A DNA stretch of 64,000 nt from Arthrobacter rhizosphaerae (GTDB taxonomy: Bacteria > Actinomycetota > Actinomycetes > Actinomycetales > Micrococcaceae): contig NZ_JALLAN010000011.1 of the NCBI RefSeq assembly GCF_023062595.1, positions 110,202 to 174,201 on the forward strand, in the 5' to 3' direction. A model generated the notes under the pieces. It did no database searches. It was not told the origin of the DNA and saw only the letters and a program-made list of their open reading frames with translations. This document shows, piece after piece, positions 35,610 through 44,294 of the stretch; the first letter of the stretch is position 1, and each line of letters starts with the position of its first letter. The translations under genes and the position numbers were made by a program.

Positions 35610-35636
35610 GCCGCCCAGCAATCCTCGGGAACGAGT

Positions 35637-35683
35637 TGGCAGGCAATGCCCTCAAATGTGAATTTGAGGGCATTGCCTGCCAG
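35637..35683. terminator. Long perfect hairpin between convergent genes
   Basis: The arm TGGCAGGCAATGCCCTCAAA starting at 35637 pairs perfectly with the arm ending at 35683; the stem is about 21 bp with a very short loop. It lies between the Stealth gene stop and the phosphoesterase stop. There is no clear T-run; it can serve both directions. Confidence 0.7.
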
Positions 35684-35723
35684 TTCGCGCGGGTCGAGCG
35701 GGATGGAAGCCCACTGGGCTATG

Positions 35724-36653
35724 TCAGGGGCTGGTGACGACCTTGGGCTTCGTAACTCCCTGGGTTTTTGCCTTTTCGGGGATTACGATGCCGGCTGCTG
35801 CGAGCCGCTTCCGGGTATCCTCCGCGCTGACGAATTCACCAACAGTGGGTGTCTGCCCCAGCGGAACCACGGAGTGAACGATGGTGTGTTCATAGACATG
35901 GACCAGATTGAATGCCTGTCCGCCGTCCCTGCCGCGGGAACCACCGACGGGAACGTTCAGGTCCTGGGTGTAGCACGTCGCTGAGGCGACGGACACAGGA
36001 ATCCCGGCGAAGCTGGCCGTAGTGGAATAGTGCAGGTGGCCGGCCAAAATGGTGCGTACATCCGAGCCACGCAGAACTGCGGCCAAGGAAGCCTGATTGC
36101 GCAGTTCCACGAGCACAGCAAGGTCCAGCACGGACGGGACCGGCGGGTGGTGCAAAGCCAATATGGTGCCATCCGGGGCCGGCGTTTCCAGCTGGTCGGT
36201 AAGCCACTCGAGCTGGGCCGGACTTAGTTCGCCGTGATGGAAGCCCGGCACGGAGGTGTCCAGGGTGATGACGCGGAGCCCGTTGATGTAGTAGCTGCGG
36301 TCTATCGGGGAGTCATCTGCAGGCTGATCCAGCAGGCCGGTGCGAAAATGGGCCCGGTTGTCGTGATTTCCCATGGCCCAGATGACCTGTGCGCCCATGG
36401 CCTCGCAGGCCGGGTCAACGATGGCCCGGAGCTTGGCATAGGCCTCCGGCTCCCCCTTATCGGCGAGGTCTCCGGTAAAAATGACCGCTTCAGGACGCAC
36501 GCCCGAAGCCTGTACTTCCTCGAAGAGCTGGGCCAGAAGGGATTCACTGTCGATCGCGCCGTAAAGGGGTTCGGGACCTCCCATCAGGTGGGGGTCGCTC
36601 AGGTGGAGTAGAAAATGACGTGGCCGGGGGTGTTCGGCCTCGATATGCTCCAT
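35724..36653 (-). CDS. Calcineurin-like phosphoesterase (CpdA-type)
   Basis: A 309-aa metallophosphoesterase. The metal motifs are complete: HLSDPHLM (D-x-H), [12 protein letters not shown] (GD), [11 protein letters not shown] (GNHD), LALHHPPVP (H) and [13 protein letters not shown] (GHxH). Best match is the class III phosphodiesterase/CpdA group that acts on cyclic nucleotides or phospholipid head groups, but substrate is not certain. No signal peptide. The ATG at 36653 begins [20 protein letters not shown]. It converges on the Stealth gene. Confidence 0.88.
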   Translation of the reverse strand: MEHIEAEHPRPRHFLLHLSDPHLMGGPEPLYGAIDSESLLAQLFEEVQASGVRPEAVIFTGDLADKGEPEAYAKLRAIVDPACEAMGAQVIWAMGNHDNRAHFRTGLLDQPADDSPIDRSYYINGLRVITLDTSVPGFHHGELSPAQLEWLTDQLETPAPDGTILALHHPPVPSVLDLAVLVELRNQASLAAVLRGSDVRTILAGHLHYSTTASFAGIPVSVASATCYTQDLNVPVGGSRGRDGGQAFNLVHVYEHTIVHSVVPLGQTPTVGEFVSAEDTRKRLAAAGIVIPEKAKTQGVTKPKVVTSP

Positions 36654-36810
36654 TACTGCCTTCGTGGTTGGTTGGAAGCGGCGCTCCCAGTGTCCCTCTC
36701 AGTAATCTTTATCCAACCAGACTTAAGGCAAACAATGTGCAAACTCCGGTTGGCATGTTGAATAATCCTGATTTATTGGCCTCCGCAGGGATCAGACATT
36801 CGTTCGCTCG

Positions 36811-38184
36811 CTAAGGGGTAGGGGTGGCTACTGGCTCCAGGGTCAGCGTCGGTTGGACGGACGCCAAGGCAGTCGCCTCCAACGTCGGCGAAGGCACCGG
36901 CCCCGTCGGAGTGCTCGGCCCTGCCGCCGCGCTGACCGTGGGCGTCGGAGTGGGCTCAACAGTCGCCGCCGGCGGCGTGGACTCCGTCGGCGTCGGCTCG
37001 GTCAGTGTCAATGTTGGTGTCGGCTCTGTCGGTGTCAGTGTCGGCGTCGGCTCTGTCGGTGTCAGCGTCGGCTCTGTCGGCGTCGTGGGTGTGGGAGTCG
37101 GCGTCGTGGGTGTAGGCGTGGGCGTGGGAGCTGGAGTTGTCGGAGTGGGTGTAGGCGTCGGTGTGGGAGCCGGTGTCGTCGGTGTGGGAGTCGGCGTCGG
37201 TGTCGGTGTTGGCTCCGCGGGCGAAGGACTCGGTGAAGGCGAGCTGGGATCCTGGCCTGCTGTACCGTCGCCAGAACCGGGATCAGAATGGTCGTGTCCG
37301 CCGTCAACTTCGTGCGCGCCATCCGCCGCTATGGGAATCGCCCACTGGGGAGTTTCGGCGCCATCGGGATGCTTCTGGCCTGGTGCGTAGCTGGCCATCT
37401 CAAGGAAGCCGAGGTCGTCCATCTGCTTGGTGGGCAAAAGCTTCCAGTCGGCCGGATTGGCATGCTTTCCGTTGAGGATGGTCTCAAAGTGGAGGTGGCA
37501 GCCTGTGGAGGAACCTGTAGTTCCCACGCGTGCAATGACTTCACCGACCTGGACGGATTCCCCTTTTTTGACCGCGATTGCCTCAAGGTGGTTGTAGGTG
37601 GTGATCAGGCCATTGCCGTGATCGATCTCCACCCTGTTGCCGCCACCCCAAAGATGCCAGCCTACGGCCCGGACCACGCCGGCGTCGGCAGAATAGACGC
37701 GGGTGCCGCAGGGAGCCGCAAAATCCTGCCCCCAATGGAATTCGCCGGGCATACCGGTCAGGGGGCTCGTGCGGAGACCGAATGGTGAGCTGGGAACCAA
37801 AACCTCCAAGGGAGCCATGAGGGAACCGGCCGGAGGGCGGCGCATGTCCTGGATGGCGACATTCAGTTCATGCTTGCCGTCTTTGGACGTTGTCCTGACA
37901 ATGGAGCGGCTAAAGGAAACAAGGGCGGCAGGATCGGCGGTAAAGCCGACGGGAGCATGAATGACTTCTCCCTCGGCGGAACCCCCCGCGCTGGCAGCGA
38001 CGCCGGACCCCTCTGCTGCCAGTGCCGCCGTCGGGACCGCTGGTCCTTGACTTCCGGGACCCTGGACCCCAAAGGCCAAGCCTGCCAGGCCAACGGTAAC
38101 TGTTGCTCCCAAAATACGGACAGCAAGGGCGCAAGGGCCATTGGACCGGCTGCCCGGCCCGGTTGCTGAAGCGTGATTTCCCAC
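36811..38184 (-). CDS. Secreted M23-family metallopeptidase with Pro/Thr tail
   Basis: A 457-aa exported protein. A signal-like hydrophobic segment lies at about 20-45. The M23/LytM domain (about 125-250) has [13 protein letters not shown] (metal His and Asp) and [14 protein letters not shown] (HxH), the catalytic set for peptidoglycan crosslink cleavage. The last about 150 residues are an almost pure Pro-Thr-rich tail (PTPTPTP repeats) with no domain after it, likely wall-spanning. GTG 38184 follows GGGAG. It is divergent from the MpaB-like gene; a structured leader lies upstream. Confidence 0.9.
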   Translation of the reverse strand: MGNHASATGPGSRSNGPCALAVRILGATVTVGLAGLAFGVQGPGSQGPAVPTAALAAEGSGVAASAGGSAEGEVIHAPVGFTADPAALVSFSRSIVRTTSKDGKHELNVAIQDMRRPPAGSLMAPLEVLVPSSPFGLRTSPLTGMPGEFHWGQDFAAPCGTRVYSADAGVVRAVGWHLWGGGNRVEIDHGNGLITTYNHLEAIAVKKGESVQVGEVIARVGTTGSSTGCHLHFETILNGKHANPADWKLLPTKQMDDLGFLEMASYAPGQKHPDGAETPQWAIPIAADGAHEVDGGHDHSDPGSGDGTAGQDPSSPSPSPSPAEPTPTPTPTPTPTTPAPTPTPTPTPTTPAPTPTPTPTTPTPTPTTPTEPTLTPTEPTPTLTPTEPTPTLTLTEPTPTESTPPAATVEPTPTPTVSAAAGPSTPTGPVPSPTLEATALASVQPTLTLEPVATPTP

Positions 38185-38199
38185 TCAAGGACTCCCAAA

Positions 38200-38270
38200 A
38201 GACTCGGTCCGCGAACCCCAAACCTGCGGACTTACTAACCAATGGGACCACAGGGCATAGAGCCTGTGAA
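38200..38270 (-). promoter_or_regulatory. Structured 5' leader of the M23 gene
   Basis: On the minus strand two hairpins lie ahead of the GTG start: CACAGG with CCTGTG (about 38270-38250) and GTCCGC with GCGGAC (about 38233-38209). Cell-wall hydrolases in Actinobacteria often carry c-di-AMP (ydaO) riboswitches, but the conserved ydaO core is not visible here, so I only call a structured leader. Confidence 0.4.
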
Positions 38271-38372
38271 CCCTGACGGGCCAAAATCCGCTCAAGCTTA
38301 GAGAACTTTGCGGAACTCCTGAGGTTATCTTGCGAATCCTACTGAGAATAATTGATTGAGTGAGAATAGAGC

Positions 38373-39284
38373 ATGCGTAACATCCTCAAGGAGTGGCAGG
38401 CTGAAATCAGACGCACTCTGAACGGCAATCCGGTATCACTTCCCGAGTGGGTGCCGCGGCTGGCGGAGGGAAATGACCCCGGCTACTTCACTCCGGACTC
38501 CGCTGTCTGGACCGTGCACGGATCCATGAGCACTATCGTCGCCGGCATCCGCGCGCTGCTGATGCAAACGCTCCATCCCGGCGTGTTAGCCGGCGTCCGC
38601 GAACACTCCCACTACCGGGAGGACCCGCTGGGGAGGCTTGCCCACACCATCCGATGGATCATGACTGTCACCTACGGTTCAACCGCAGCAGCCAGGGAAG
38701 CGTCAGATTGGGTACTCAGACTGCATGAGCAGGTTCGCGGCGAATATGTTGACGGACACGGCCAAGTCCGCACCTACTACGCGAATGATCCTGAACTCCT
38801 CCGCTGGGTTCATATCGCCTTCACTGATGCCTTCCTGGAAACCCACAAAATCTGGGGCGGTCCCATCCCGGGAGGCCCGGACGCTTATGTCCGCGAGTGG
38901 GCCCAGGCTGGTCGACTGATGGGAGCGGAGGCGCCTCCGGTCAGTGAAGCCGAGATGAAAAAGCAGTTGGACAGCTGGTTCGACGCCGGGGACTTACGTT
39001 TTGATGACGCAGTCAAGGAGACTGTTGACTTTATCCGGAATCCGCCGCTTCATCCGATGCTCAAACCCGGATACCGTGTGCTCTTCGCCGCTGCCGTTTC
39101 CAGCCTTGAACCAAAGTACCGGGAGCTCTTAAGGCTGCAGCCCGCACGTCTGGGTCCCCTCCCTCTGCCGGTGCAGCTGGCGACGCATGTAACTCTCGGC
39201 GTCGTGCATCTCGCACTGGGACGTCAGGCGCCCAGCGAGCAGGCAGCCCGGCGGCGGCTTCGGAGATTGGGATATGAAGGATGA
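38373..39284 (+). CDS. MpaB-like oxygenase family protein (DUF2236)
   Basis: A 303-aa protein of the DUF2236 family, related to latex oxygenase/MpaB. Characteristic segments: VHGSMSTIVAGIRALLMQTLHPGVLAGVREHSHYREDPLGRLAHT and WVHIAFTDAFLETHKIWGG. Some relatives bind heme b and cleave polyisoprene, but most are uncharacterised. No signal peptide is evident. The ATG at 38373 lies in an AT-rich region divergent from the M23 gene. A hairpin (39351-39381) follows it. Confidence 0.85.
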   Translation: MRNILKEWQAEIRRTLNGNPVSLPEWVPRLAEGNDPGYFTPDSAVWTVHGSMSTIVAGIRALLMQTLHPGVLAGVREHSHYREDPLGRLAHTIRWIMTVTYGSTAAAREASDWVLRLHEQVRGEYVDGHGQVRTYYANDPELLRWVHIAFTDAFLETHKIWGGPIPGGPDAYVREWAQAGRLMGAEAPPVSEAEMKKQLDSWFDAGDLRFDDAVKETVDFIRNPPLHPMLKPGYRVLFAAAVSSLEPKYRELLRLQPARLGPLPLPVQLATHVTLGVVHLALGRQAPSEQAARRRLRRLGYEG

Positions 39285-39350
39285 AGCGGCTGAGGTTTCC
39301 CGGCTCTGGCGCTTGATACAGGAAGCAGGGAGCGAAACGCACGGGAACGC

Positions 39351-39381
39351 AAAAGGCCCCGGTCCGGGACCGGGGCCAAAA
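39351..39381 (-). terminator. Terminator of the tRNA-Ser gene
   Basis: On the minus strand TTTTGGCCCCGGTCC faces GGACCGGGGCCTTTT with a one-base loop. The stem is GC-rich and ends in T, three bases after the tRNA 3' end. It may also stop transcription of the convergent MpaB-like gene. Confidence 0.85.
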
Positions 39382-39383
39382 CG

Positions 39384-39468
39384 CGGAGAATGGGGGATTT
39401 GAACCCCCGAGGGCGTTAACCCAACACGCGTTCCAGGCGTGCGCCATAGGCCGCTAGGCGAATTCTCC
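39384..39468 (-). tRNA. tRNA-Ser (anticodon GGA)
   Basis: An 85-nt class II tRNA. Acceptor arms GGAGAAT and ATTCTCC pair; the anticodon loop CTGGAAC gives GGA; a long variable arm and the T-loop GGTTCAAATCC are present. CCA is not encoded. Two short ORFs overlapping it are artefacts. Confidence 0.96.
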
Positions 39469-39824
39469 AGTAGCTTCTGAATCAAAAGCAGATACTAGAC
39501 TACCTGAACTTTTCGGCATCACCCAATTGGCGAAATTGGATGGATTTCGCCCCTTCTTTGGACTGCAGCTGCGGATGGCTGGAGGGGTGGCCTCGGGATC
39601 GTGACCGACTTTAACGTCAAAATGGACGCCCCCAATGCGTCCACTCCACGGCATCACCGTTGAGCTACTGGGTCCGACCCCCACGCCAGGCCCAGTGACT
39701 CACAACCTCGAGATTGCCCCAATCGGTTTACATACGCAATGGTGCGCCGTCCGCCAAGGATAAGCAAGACATTTCTGAGCGGGTCTGCTGGCACGGGAAA
39801 GATCGTCGCTGGGATGATGGGTCC
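39469..39824. other. Non-coding gap upstream of tRNA-Ser
   Basis: About 350 bp between the tRNA-Ser 5' end and the Nif3-like gene. It should hold the tRNA promoter (leftward) and the promoter of the Nif3-like gene. ORFs here overlap the tRNA or lack ribosome sites and codon structure. Nothing else recognised. Confidence 0.6.
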
Positions 39825-40151
39825 ATGCCGCGATTACACGCCCTGGTCACCTATGTACCGGAGAGCCATGCCGATGCCGTTCTGACCGCAATCGGAGACG
39901 CGGGCGCGGGCAGGATCGGGAACTATTCCCATTGTTCATTCACCGTCCGGGGCATGGGGAGGTTCACTCCCCTCGACGGCGCTGAGCCTTTCGTTGGCGC
40001 TGTTGGCCAACCCGAGCACGTTGAAGAAGTCCGGGTGGAATGCGTTGTGGAAAGCGAAAAGCTCGACGGCGTTGTGCTGGCACTGCGCGCTGCCCACCCT
40101 TATGAGGAACCCGCCATGATGAGTTGGCCGGTGGACGGCCACACCGGCTGA
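39825..40151 (+). CDS. Nif3-related (YqfO C-terminal-like) small protein
   Basis: A 108-aa cytoplasmic protein: MPRLHALVTYVPESHADAVLTAIGDAGAGRIGNYSHCSFTVRG... ending in AAHPYEEPAMMSW. The segments GAGRIGNYSHCSF and HPYEEPA are signatures of the PII-like inserted domain of NIF3/YqfO proteins and of stand-alone relatives. It is the small stand-alone form; no dinuclear-metal NIF3 domain is attached. The start at 39825 gives the compact domain; an ORF upstream to 39714 adds unlike sequence. Function unknown. Confidence 0.8.
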   Translation: MPRLHALVTYVPESHADAVLTAIGDAGAGRIGNYSHCSFTVRGMGRFTPLDGAEPFVGAVGQPEHVEEVRVECVVESEKLDGVVLALRAAHPYEEPAMMSWPVDGHTG

Positions 40152-40262
40152 GGCGTCGTGAGCTCCGTGGACTTTGCTACGAGCGCCACCATGCTTCTGT
40201 TCGTCTACCTCGGGGTGGGACCTTCGATTTGGCGACGTCAAAACTTCAGGTAAAGTTGCTGA

Positions 40263-40352
40263 CGGCCCCTCATGTGGCGTCATCCTGTTGAACTCCCCCA
40301 GGACCGGAAGGTAGCAAGGGTAAATGGGCTCTGGCGGGTGCATGGGGGGTCT
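40263..40352 (+). ncRNA. ffs: Signal recognition particle RNA (small bacterial type)
   Basis: The SRP core is unmistakable: CAGGACCGGAAGGTAGCAAG (GGAA tetraloop and the asymmetric loop bound by Ffh), with outer arms GGCCCCTCATG and CATGGGGGGTC, about 90 nt, followed by TTTT. It scaffolds Ffh for membrane targeting. It lies immediately before dnaX, and the commonly predicted dnaX ORF start at 40272 is actually inside this RNA. Confidence 0.95.
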
Positions 40353-40385
40353 TTTATGTCTGTCCCGATTGGTAGGGTTTTCTCT

Positions 40386-43300
40386 GTGACTGTTACTACT
40401 ACTGCCCTCTACCGTAGATACCGCCCTGACTCGTTCGCGGACGTTATCGGGCAGGAACACGTCACCGAGCCGCTGATGACGGCTTTGCGGAAGAACCGCG
40501 TCAATCATGCATACCTTTTTTCGGGTCCGCGTGGCTGTGGAAAAACTACCTCCGCCCGCATTCTCGCCCGCTGCCTTAACTGCGCCCAAGGCCCCACCGA
40601 TACACCGTGCGGAAAGTGCCCCAGCTGCATCGAGCTAGCCCGGGGCGGAGCAGGTTCCCTTGATGTGATCGAAATCGATGCTGCCAGCCATGGTGGTGTA
40701 GACGACGCCCGGGATCTCCGCGAACGTGCCACCTACGCTCCTGTGCGGGACCGCTACAAGATCTTCATCATCGATGAGGCCCACATGGTCACTTCGGCCG
40801 GCTTCAACGCATTGCTCAAAATCGTGGAAGAGCCACCCGAGCACATCAAGTTCATCTTTGCCACCACCGAGCCGGATAAGGTCATCGGCACCATCCGCTC
40901 CCGCACGCACCACTACCCCTTCCGGCTGGTTCCGCCAGAGCCGCTCATGGCCTACCTCGAGTTGCTTTGCAAGCAGGAGAATGTTCCGGTAGCTCCCGGG
41001 GTGCTCTCATTGGTCATTCGCGCCGGGGGCGGATCAGTACGTGACTCACTGTCAGTCCTGGATCAGCTCATGGCAGGCGCCGGCCCGAACGGTTTGGACT
41101 ATGAGCTGGCGGTGGCGCTCCTCGGTTACACGCACGCATCCCTTCTTGACGACGTAGTCGATGCCATAGCAGCTTCGGACGCCGCCACGGTCTTCCGTGC
41201 CGTGGACCGCGTCATCCAGACAGGTCACGATCCCCGCAGGTTTGTGGAGGACCTTCTGGAAAGGTTCCGCGACCTCATCATCGTGAAGGCCATGCCTGAA
41301 AGTGCGCAGTCCATCCTCAGGGGCATGCCTGCGGACCAGATCGCCCGCCTCCAGAATCAGGCCCACAATTTGGGCTCCGCCGAGCTCTCCCGGGCAGCGG
41401 ACGTAACGAACACGGCACTCACCGAAATGACAGGTGCCACGTCGCCGCGCCTGCATCTGGAGCTGCTCTGCGCCCGGATCCTTCTTCCCAGTGCCGAACA
41501 GACCGAACGTGGCATCGCTGCACGCATAGATCGCGTTGAGCGCAGGCTGAGCTTCGCCGGAAACGATCCCGCAGCCGCTGCCGTTTCCGCCCCTGCTGCG
41601 ATTCCCTCAACGCCCTCAGCCGTTTCCCCTTCACGCGCAGCCACAGCTCCTGACAATCCTCCTGCTGTTGATGCCGCTGCGGCCTCTGGCGCCCGGCAAC
41701 GCCCGGCAACAACCCCTTCCGAGCCAGCGGCAGTTCACTCTGCCGCTGCTCAGGTTGCAGCTCCTCAGGCTGCCGCTGCTCAGGTTGCCGCAGCCCCCCC
41801 GCCTGAGGCAGCGCCTGCGGTTCCAGCGGTGCCTCCCGTTGAGGCGTCAGCAGGATCCGCCGACGCCGGGGCCGCGTCTCCGGCTATACCGTCCAGGGGA
41901 ACGACTGGCCCGGCTGCCCGTGCAGAGGCCCCGTCTGCGGCGGCCGGCACCCGGCCGGGTGGCAATTCTTCGGACGTCGAGGTTCTGCGCCGGGCGTGGC
42001 CGGAGATCCTGCAGACGCTGACCAAAATCAAGCGCAGCACCTGGGCTTTGGTTGAACCCAACGCCCAGGTTGCCCGGTTTGATGGCCAGGTACTCACCAT
42101 CGCCTTCACCACCTCGGGGTTGGCGGGCGCCTTTGGCCGGGCTGACCACTCCGACAACCTGCGTCAAGCCATCCACAAGACCATCGGCATCGACTGCCAA
42201 ATCGAAGCTGTCGCTGGCGGTACCAAGAGTGCAGCGAGCGCTGAGCCAAACCCAAAAGCGCCTACTAACCGGGACCTTCCGGTAGCGTCCACTGATGCTG
42301 ACTGGGGCCTCGATCCTGCTCCGGACCCAGCTCCGGCTGCGGCGCCCGTTCCTGTACCCTCTGCTGCGACTGTCGCTGCGGCGCCCGCTCCTGCCGTGGC
42401 GAATACAGCCCTCCAGAACGAACCCTCGTCACGAGCGTTCGATCGCGAGAGTTCAGTCAACCCTGAAACGAAGCCAACGGTTGCCGGAACGGTTCCTGAA
42501 AATATCCCTCCGGCAGAGGCAAACGCGCCAGCATCGCCGGGGTACTCATCCACAAGCGGTTCACGTGGCCCCGCTGCCGCAAATAACGGTGCCGCGATCA
42601 CCAGCGCGCCTGATTCGGCAGGCTCCTACTCCTATCCTGATGACGACTGGGGTCCGCCCCTCGACGAAGACGCTCCGCCACTGGACGATGAGCCCCCAAT
42701 GGATTGGGAACCTCCCGCGGAACCCGGACACCACATAGCTGCCCGGCAGCAGGCCCCTGACGCTGTTACCAAGCCGGCGCCTGGCCGACCTGCATCCTCA
42801 AAGGCTGCAACTACTGGCCGCGAGGCAGCTTCTGAAGCAGCGCGGCCGGCCACAAGCGACCCCTGGGCACATGCACACGAGCAGGCTCCGGGTGTTTGGG
42901 TCATCGCGGCAGAGTCCAATGTGGGTTCCGGTTCCCAGAGTGGATCACCAAATTCACCAGCGTCTGCGGCTGCGTCCCTGTCAGCACCCGTCACTGCTGC
43001 AAACACCGAAGCCAAGCCGGCCGCTGCCACCCCGCGGTACGAGCCGGCCGCGGCACAGGTCCCCCAGCCCGCGCAGGTCCCCCAGCCGGTGGGAGCCATG
43101 GCTGGACCGGCAGGTGCTACGGCAACTTCGCCTGCCCCTGCGAAGAAGCCCGCAATGACCACCAGCTCGCAAACTGGAACCAAAAGCGCACCTTCGGCCT
43201 ACACAGTCTCGGCAGCAACGTCGCCGGGTGAAACAGCCGTCCGGCAAAGCTTGTATCAACGGCTGTCCAGCAGCCCGGAGGCCGAGGCCGGCCGGGCGAA

Positions 43301-43478
43301 AGCTCCTGCACGCACGGCTGACACCGGCGCGGCCTTCGTCCAGGACGTCCCCAGCGCTGACGATGAAACCATCGAAGAATCCGGAGTCTTTGGCCGGGCC
43401 GCCGTCGAGCGTATTCTGGGCGGAAAGCTCGTGGAAGAGCGCTCCCTGGATGGCAGTCCCCTCCCGCCGCGCTTCTAG
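40386..43478 (+). CDS. dnaX: DNA polymerase III gamma/tau subunit
   Basis: DnaX is the clamp-loader ATPase. 1030 aa from GTG 40386 (GGTAGGG upstream, begins MTVTTTALYRRYRPDSF as in relatives). Domains: Walker A GPRGCGKTT, zinc module CLNCAQGPTDTPCGKCPSC, DEAH-type Walker B FIIDEAHMV, sensor ATTEPDKV, then the clamp-loader helices to about 370. From about 430 on the protein is Ala/Pro/Ser-rich low complexity, interrupted by a folded island around VLRRAWPEILQTLTKIKRSTWALVEPNAQV. This is much longer than the 640-aa enteric tau. No obvious A-rich slippage site for a gamma form was seen. Confidence 0.96.
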   Translation: MTVTTTALYRRYRPDSFADVIGQEHVTEPLMTALRKNRVNHAYLFSGPRGCGKTTSARILARCLNCAQGPTDTPCGKCPSCIELARGGAGSLDVIEIDAASHGGVDDARDLRERATYAPVRDRYKIFIIDEAHMVTSAGFNALLKIVEEPPEHIKFIFATTEPDKVIGTIRSRTHHYPFRLVPPEPLMAYLELLCKQENVPVAPGVLSLVIRAGGGSVRDSLSVLDQLMAGAGPNGLDYELAVALLGYTHASLLDDVVDAIAASDAATVFRAVDRVIQTGHDPRRFVEDLLERFRDLIIVKAMPESAQSILRGMPADQIARLQNQAHNLGSAELSRAADVTNTALTEMTGATSPRLHLELLCARILLPSAEQTERGIAARIDRVERRLSFAGNDPAAAAVSAPAAIPSTPSAVSPSRAATAPDNPPAVDAAAASGARQRPATTPSEPAAVHSAAAQVAAPQAAAAQVAAAPPPEAAPAVPAVPPVEASAGSADAGAASPAIPSRGTTGPAARAEAPSAAAGTRPGGNSSDVEVLRRAWPEILQTLTKIKRSTWALVEPNAQVARFDGQVLTIAFTTSGLAGAFGRADHSDNLRQAIHKTIGIDCQIEAVAGGTKSAASAEPNPKAPTNRDLPVASTDADWGLDPAPDPAPAAAPVPVPSAATVAAAPAPAVANTALQNEPSSRAFDRESSVNPETKPTVAGTVPENIPPAEANAPASPGYSSTSGSRGPAAANNGAAITSAPDSAGSYSYPDDDWGPPLDEDAPPLDDEPPMDWEPPAEPGHHIAARQQAPDAVTKPAPGRPASSKAATTGREAASEAARPATSDPWAHAHEQAPGVWVIAAESNVGSGSQSGSPNSPASAAASLSAPVTAANTEAKPAAATPRYEPAAAQVPQPAQVPQPVGAMAGPAGATATSPAPAKKPAMTTSSQTGTKSAPSAYTVSAATSPGETAVRQSLYQRLSSSPEAEAGRAKAPARTADTGAAFVQDVPSADDETIEESGVFGRAAVERILGGKLVEERSLDGSPLPPRF

Positions 43479-43544
43479 TTCCCGGATCTCCGCGTTTCCA
43501 AGAGCCAGTACCTGATAAGCGCCGGGTGACGCATCACCAGCATT

Positions 43545-43589
43545 ATCCATCCGAACGAAATCCATCCAAGCGAAACCGATCCGAACAAA
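43545..43589 (+). repeat. 15-bp tandem repeat, three degenerate units, before recR
   Basis: Units at 43545, 43560 and 43575: ATCCATCCGAACGAA, then ATCCATCCAAGCGAA, then ACCGATCCGAACAAA. They occupy the dnaX-recR gap just upstream of the recR ribosome site. A direct-repeat expansion is the simple reading. Confidence 0.75.
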
Positions 43590-43599
43590 CGAGGACTTA

Positions 43600-44199
43600 G
43601 TGTACGAGGGTGCAGTTCAAGAGCTCATCGATGAGCTGGGGCGGCTGCCTGGCGTCGGTCCGAAGTCTGCCCAGCGGCTGGCATTCCACATCCTCGAGGC
43701 GGATCCCCAGGATATGAAGCGACTGGTGGAGGCGATCACCACGGTCAAGGAACGCGTGAAGTTCTGCACGGTGTGCGGAAACGTCACCGAGCAGGAGCTT
43801 TGCAACATCTGCCGCGATCCTCGACGGGACCCCTCGGTGATCTGCGTCGTCGAAGAATCAAAGGATGTACTCGCCGTCGAACGAACGCGGTCCTTCCGCG
43901 GCCGGTATCACGTGCTCGGAGGAGCCATCAATCCCATTGCCGGGATCGGCCCCGAGCAGCTGCGGATCCGCGAACTGCTCACCCGGCTTAACGACGGTGC
44001 CATCCAGGAAATCATCATCGCCACTGATCCCAATCTTGAAGGTGAAGCGACGGCCACGTATCTGGCGCGCATGCTCAAGACCATCGGCATCACTGTCACC
44101 AGGCTGGCATCGGGACTCCCGGTGGGTGGCGACCTCGAGTACGCCGACGAGGTCACGCTGGGCCGTGCCTTCGAGGGGCGCCGAAACGCCCTCAGCTAA
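43600..44199 (+). CDS. recR: Recombination mediator RecR
   Basis: RecR, 199 aa, helps RecF/RecO load RecA at gaps. The N-terminal helix-hairpin-helix is [20 protein letters not shown], the Cys4 zinc finger is [16 protein letters not shown], and the Toprim domain has [14 protein letters not shown] and [17 protein letters not shown] 43600 follows GAGGA. dnaX-recR adjacency is a common bacterial arrangement. A 19-bp tandem duplication runs across its stop codon (see repeat at 44188). Confidence 0.95.
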   Translation: MYEGAVQELIDELGRLPGVGPKSAQRLAFHILEADPQDMKRLVEAITTVKERVKFCTVCGNVTEQELCNICRDPRRDPSVICVVEESKDVLAVERTRSFRGRYHVLGGAINPIAGIGPEQLRIRELLTRLNDGAIQEIIIATDPNLEGEATATYLARMLKTIGITVTRLASGLPVGGDLEYADEVTLGRAFEGRRNALS

Positions 44200-44225
44200 C
44201 GGGCCGGCCCTCAGCTAACGGGCCG
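44188..44225 (+). repeat. 19-bp perfect tandem duplication across the recR stop
   Basis: GCCCTCAGCTAACGGGCCG occurs twice head-to-tail (44188-44206 and 44207-44225). The first copy contains the recR TAA stop at 44197. A recent slippage event is likely; the coding sequence is unchanged because the second copy is downstream of the stop. Confidence 0.9.
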
Positions 44226-44294
44226 GCTCTCCGATTTCGGGGACGCCTTCAGCTGGCTGGGGTGCCCGGCCTGCAGATGACCCGTTGTCACTGG

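Noticed and set aside
36824..37390. 188-aa Val-Gly repeat ORF opposite the M23 tail
   Set aside because: It is simply the complement of the Pro-Thr tract; VGVGVG is the mirror of the repeat and has no independent support.
38185..38372. c-di-AMP (ydaO) riboswitch
   Set aside because: Conserved ydaO core sequences are not visible; only generic hairpins are present.
39454..39684. 76-aa ORF overlapping tRNA-Ser
   Set aside because: It overlaps the 5' end of the tRNA and shows no coding features.
40272..40385. Longest dnaX start inside the SRP RNA
   Set aside because: The region folds as SRP RNA with the GGAA-loop core; GTG 40386 gives the family N-terminus.
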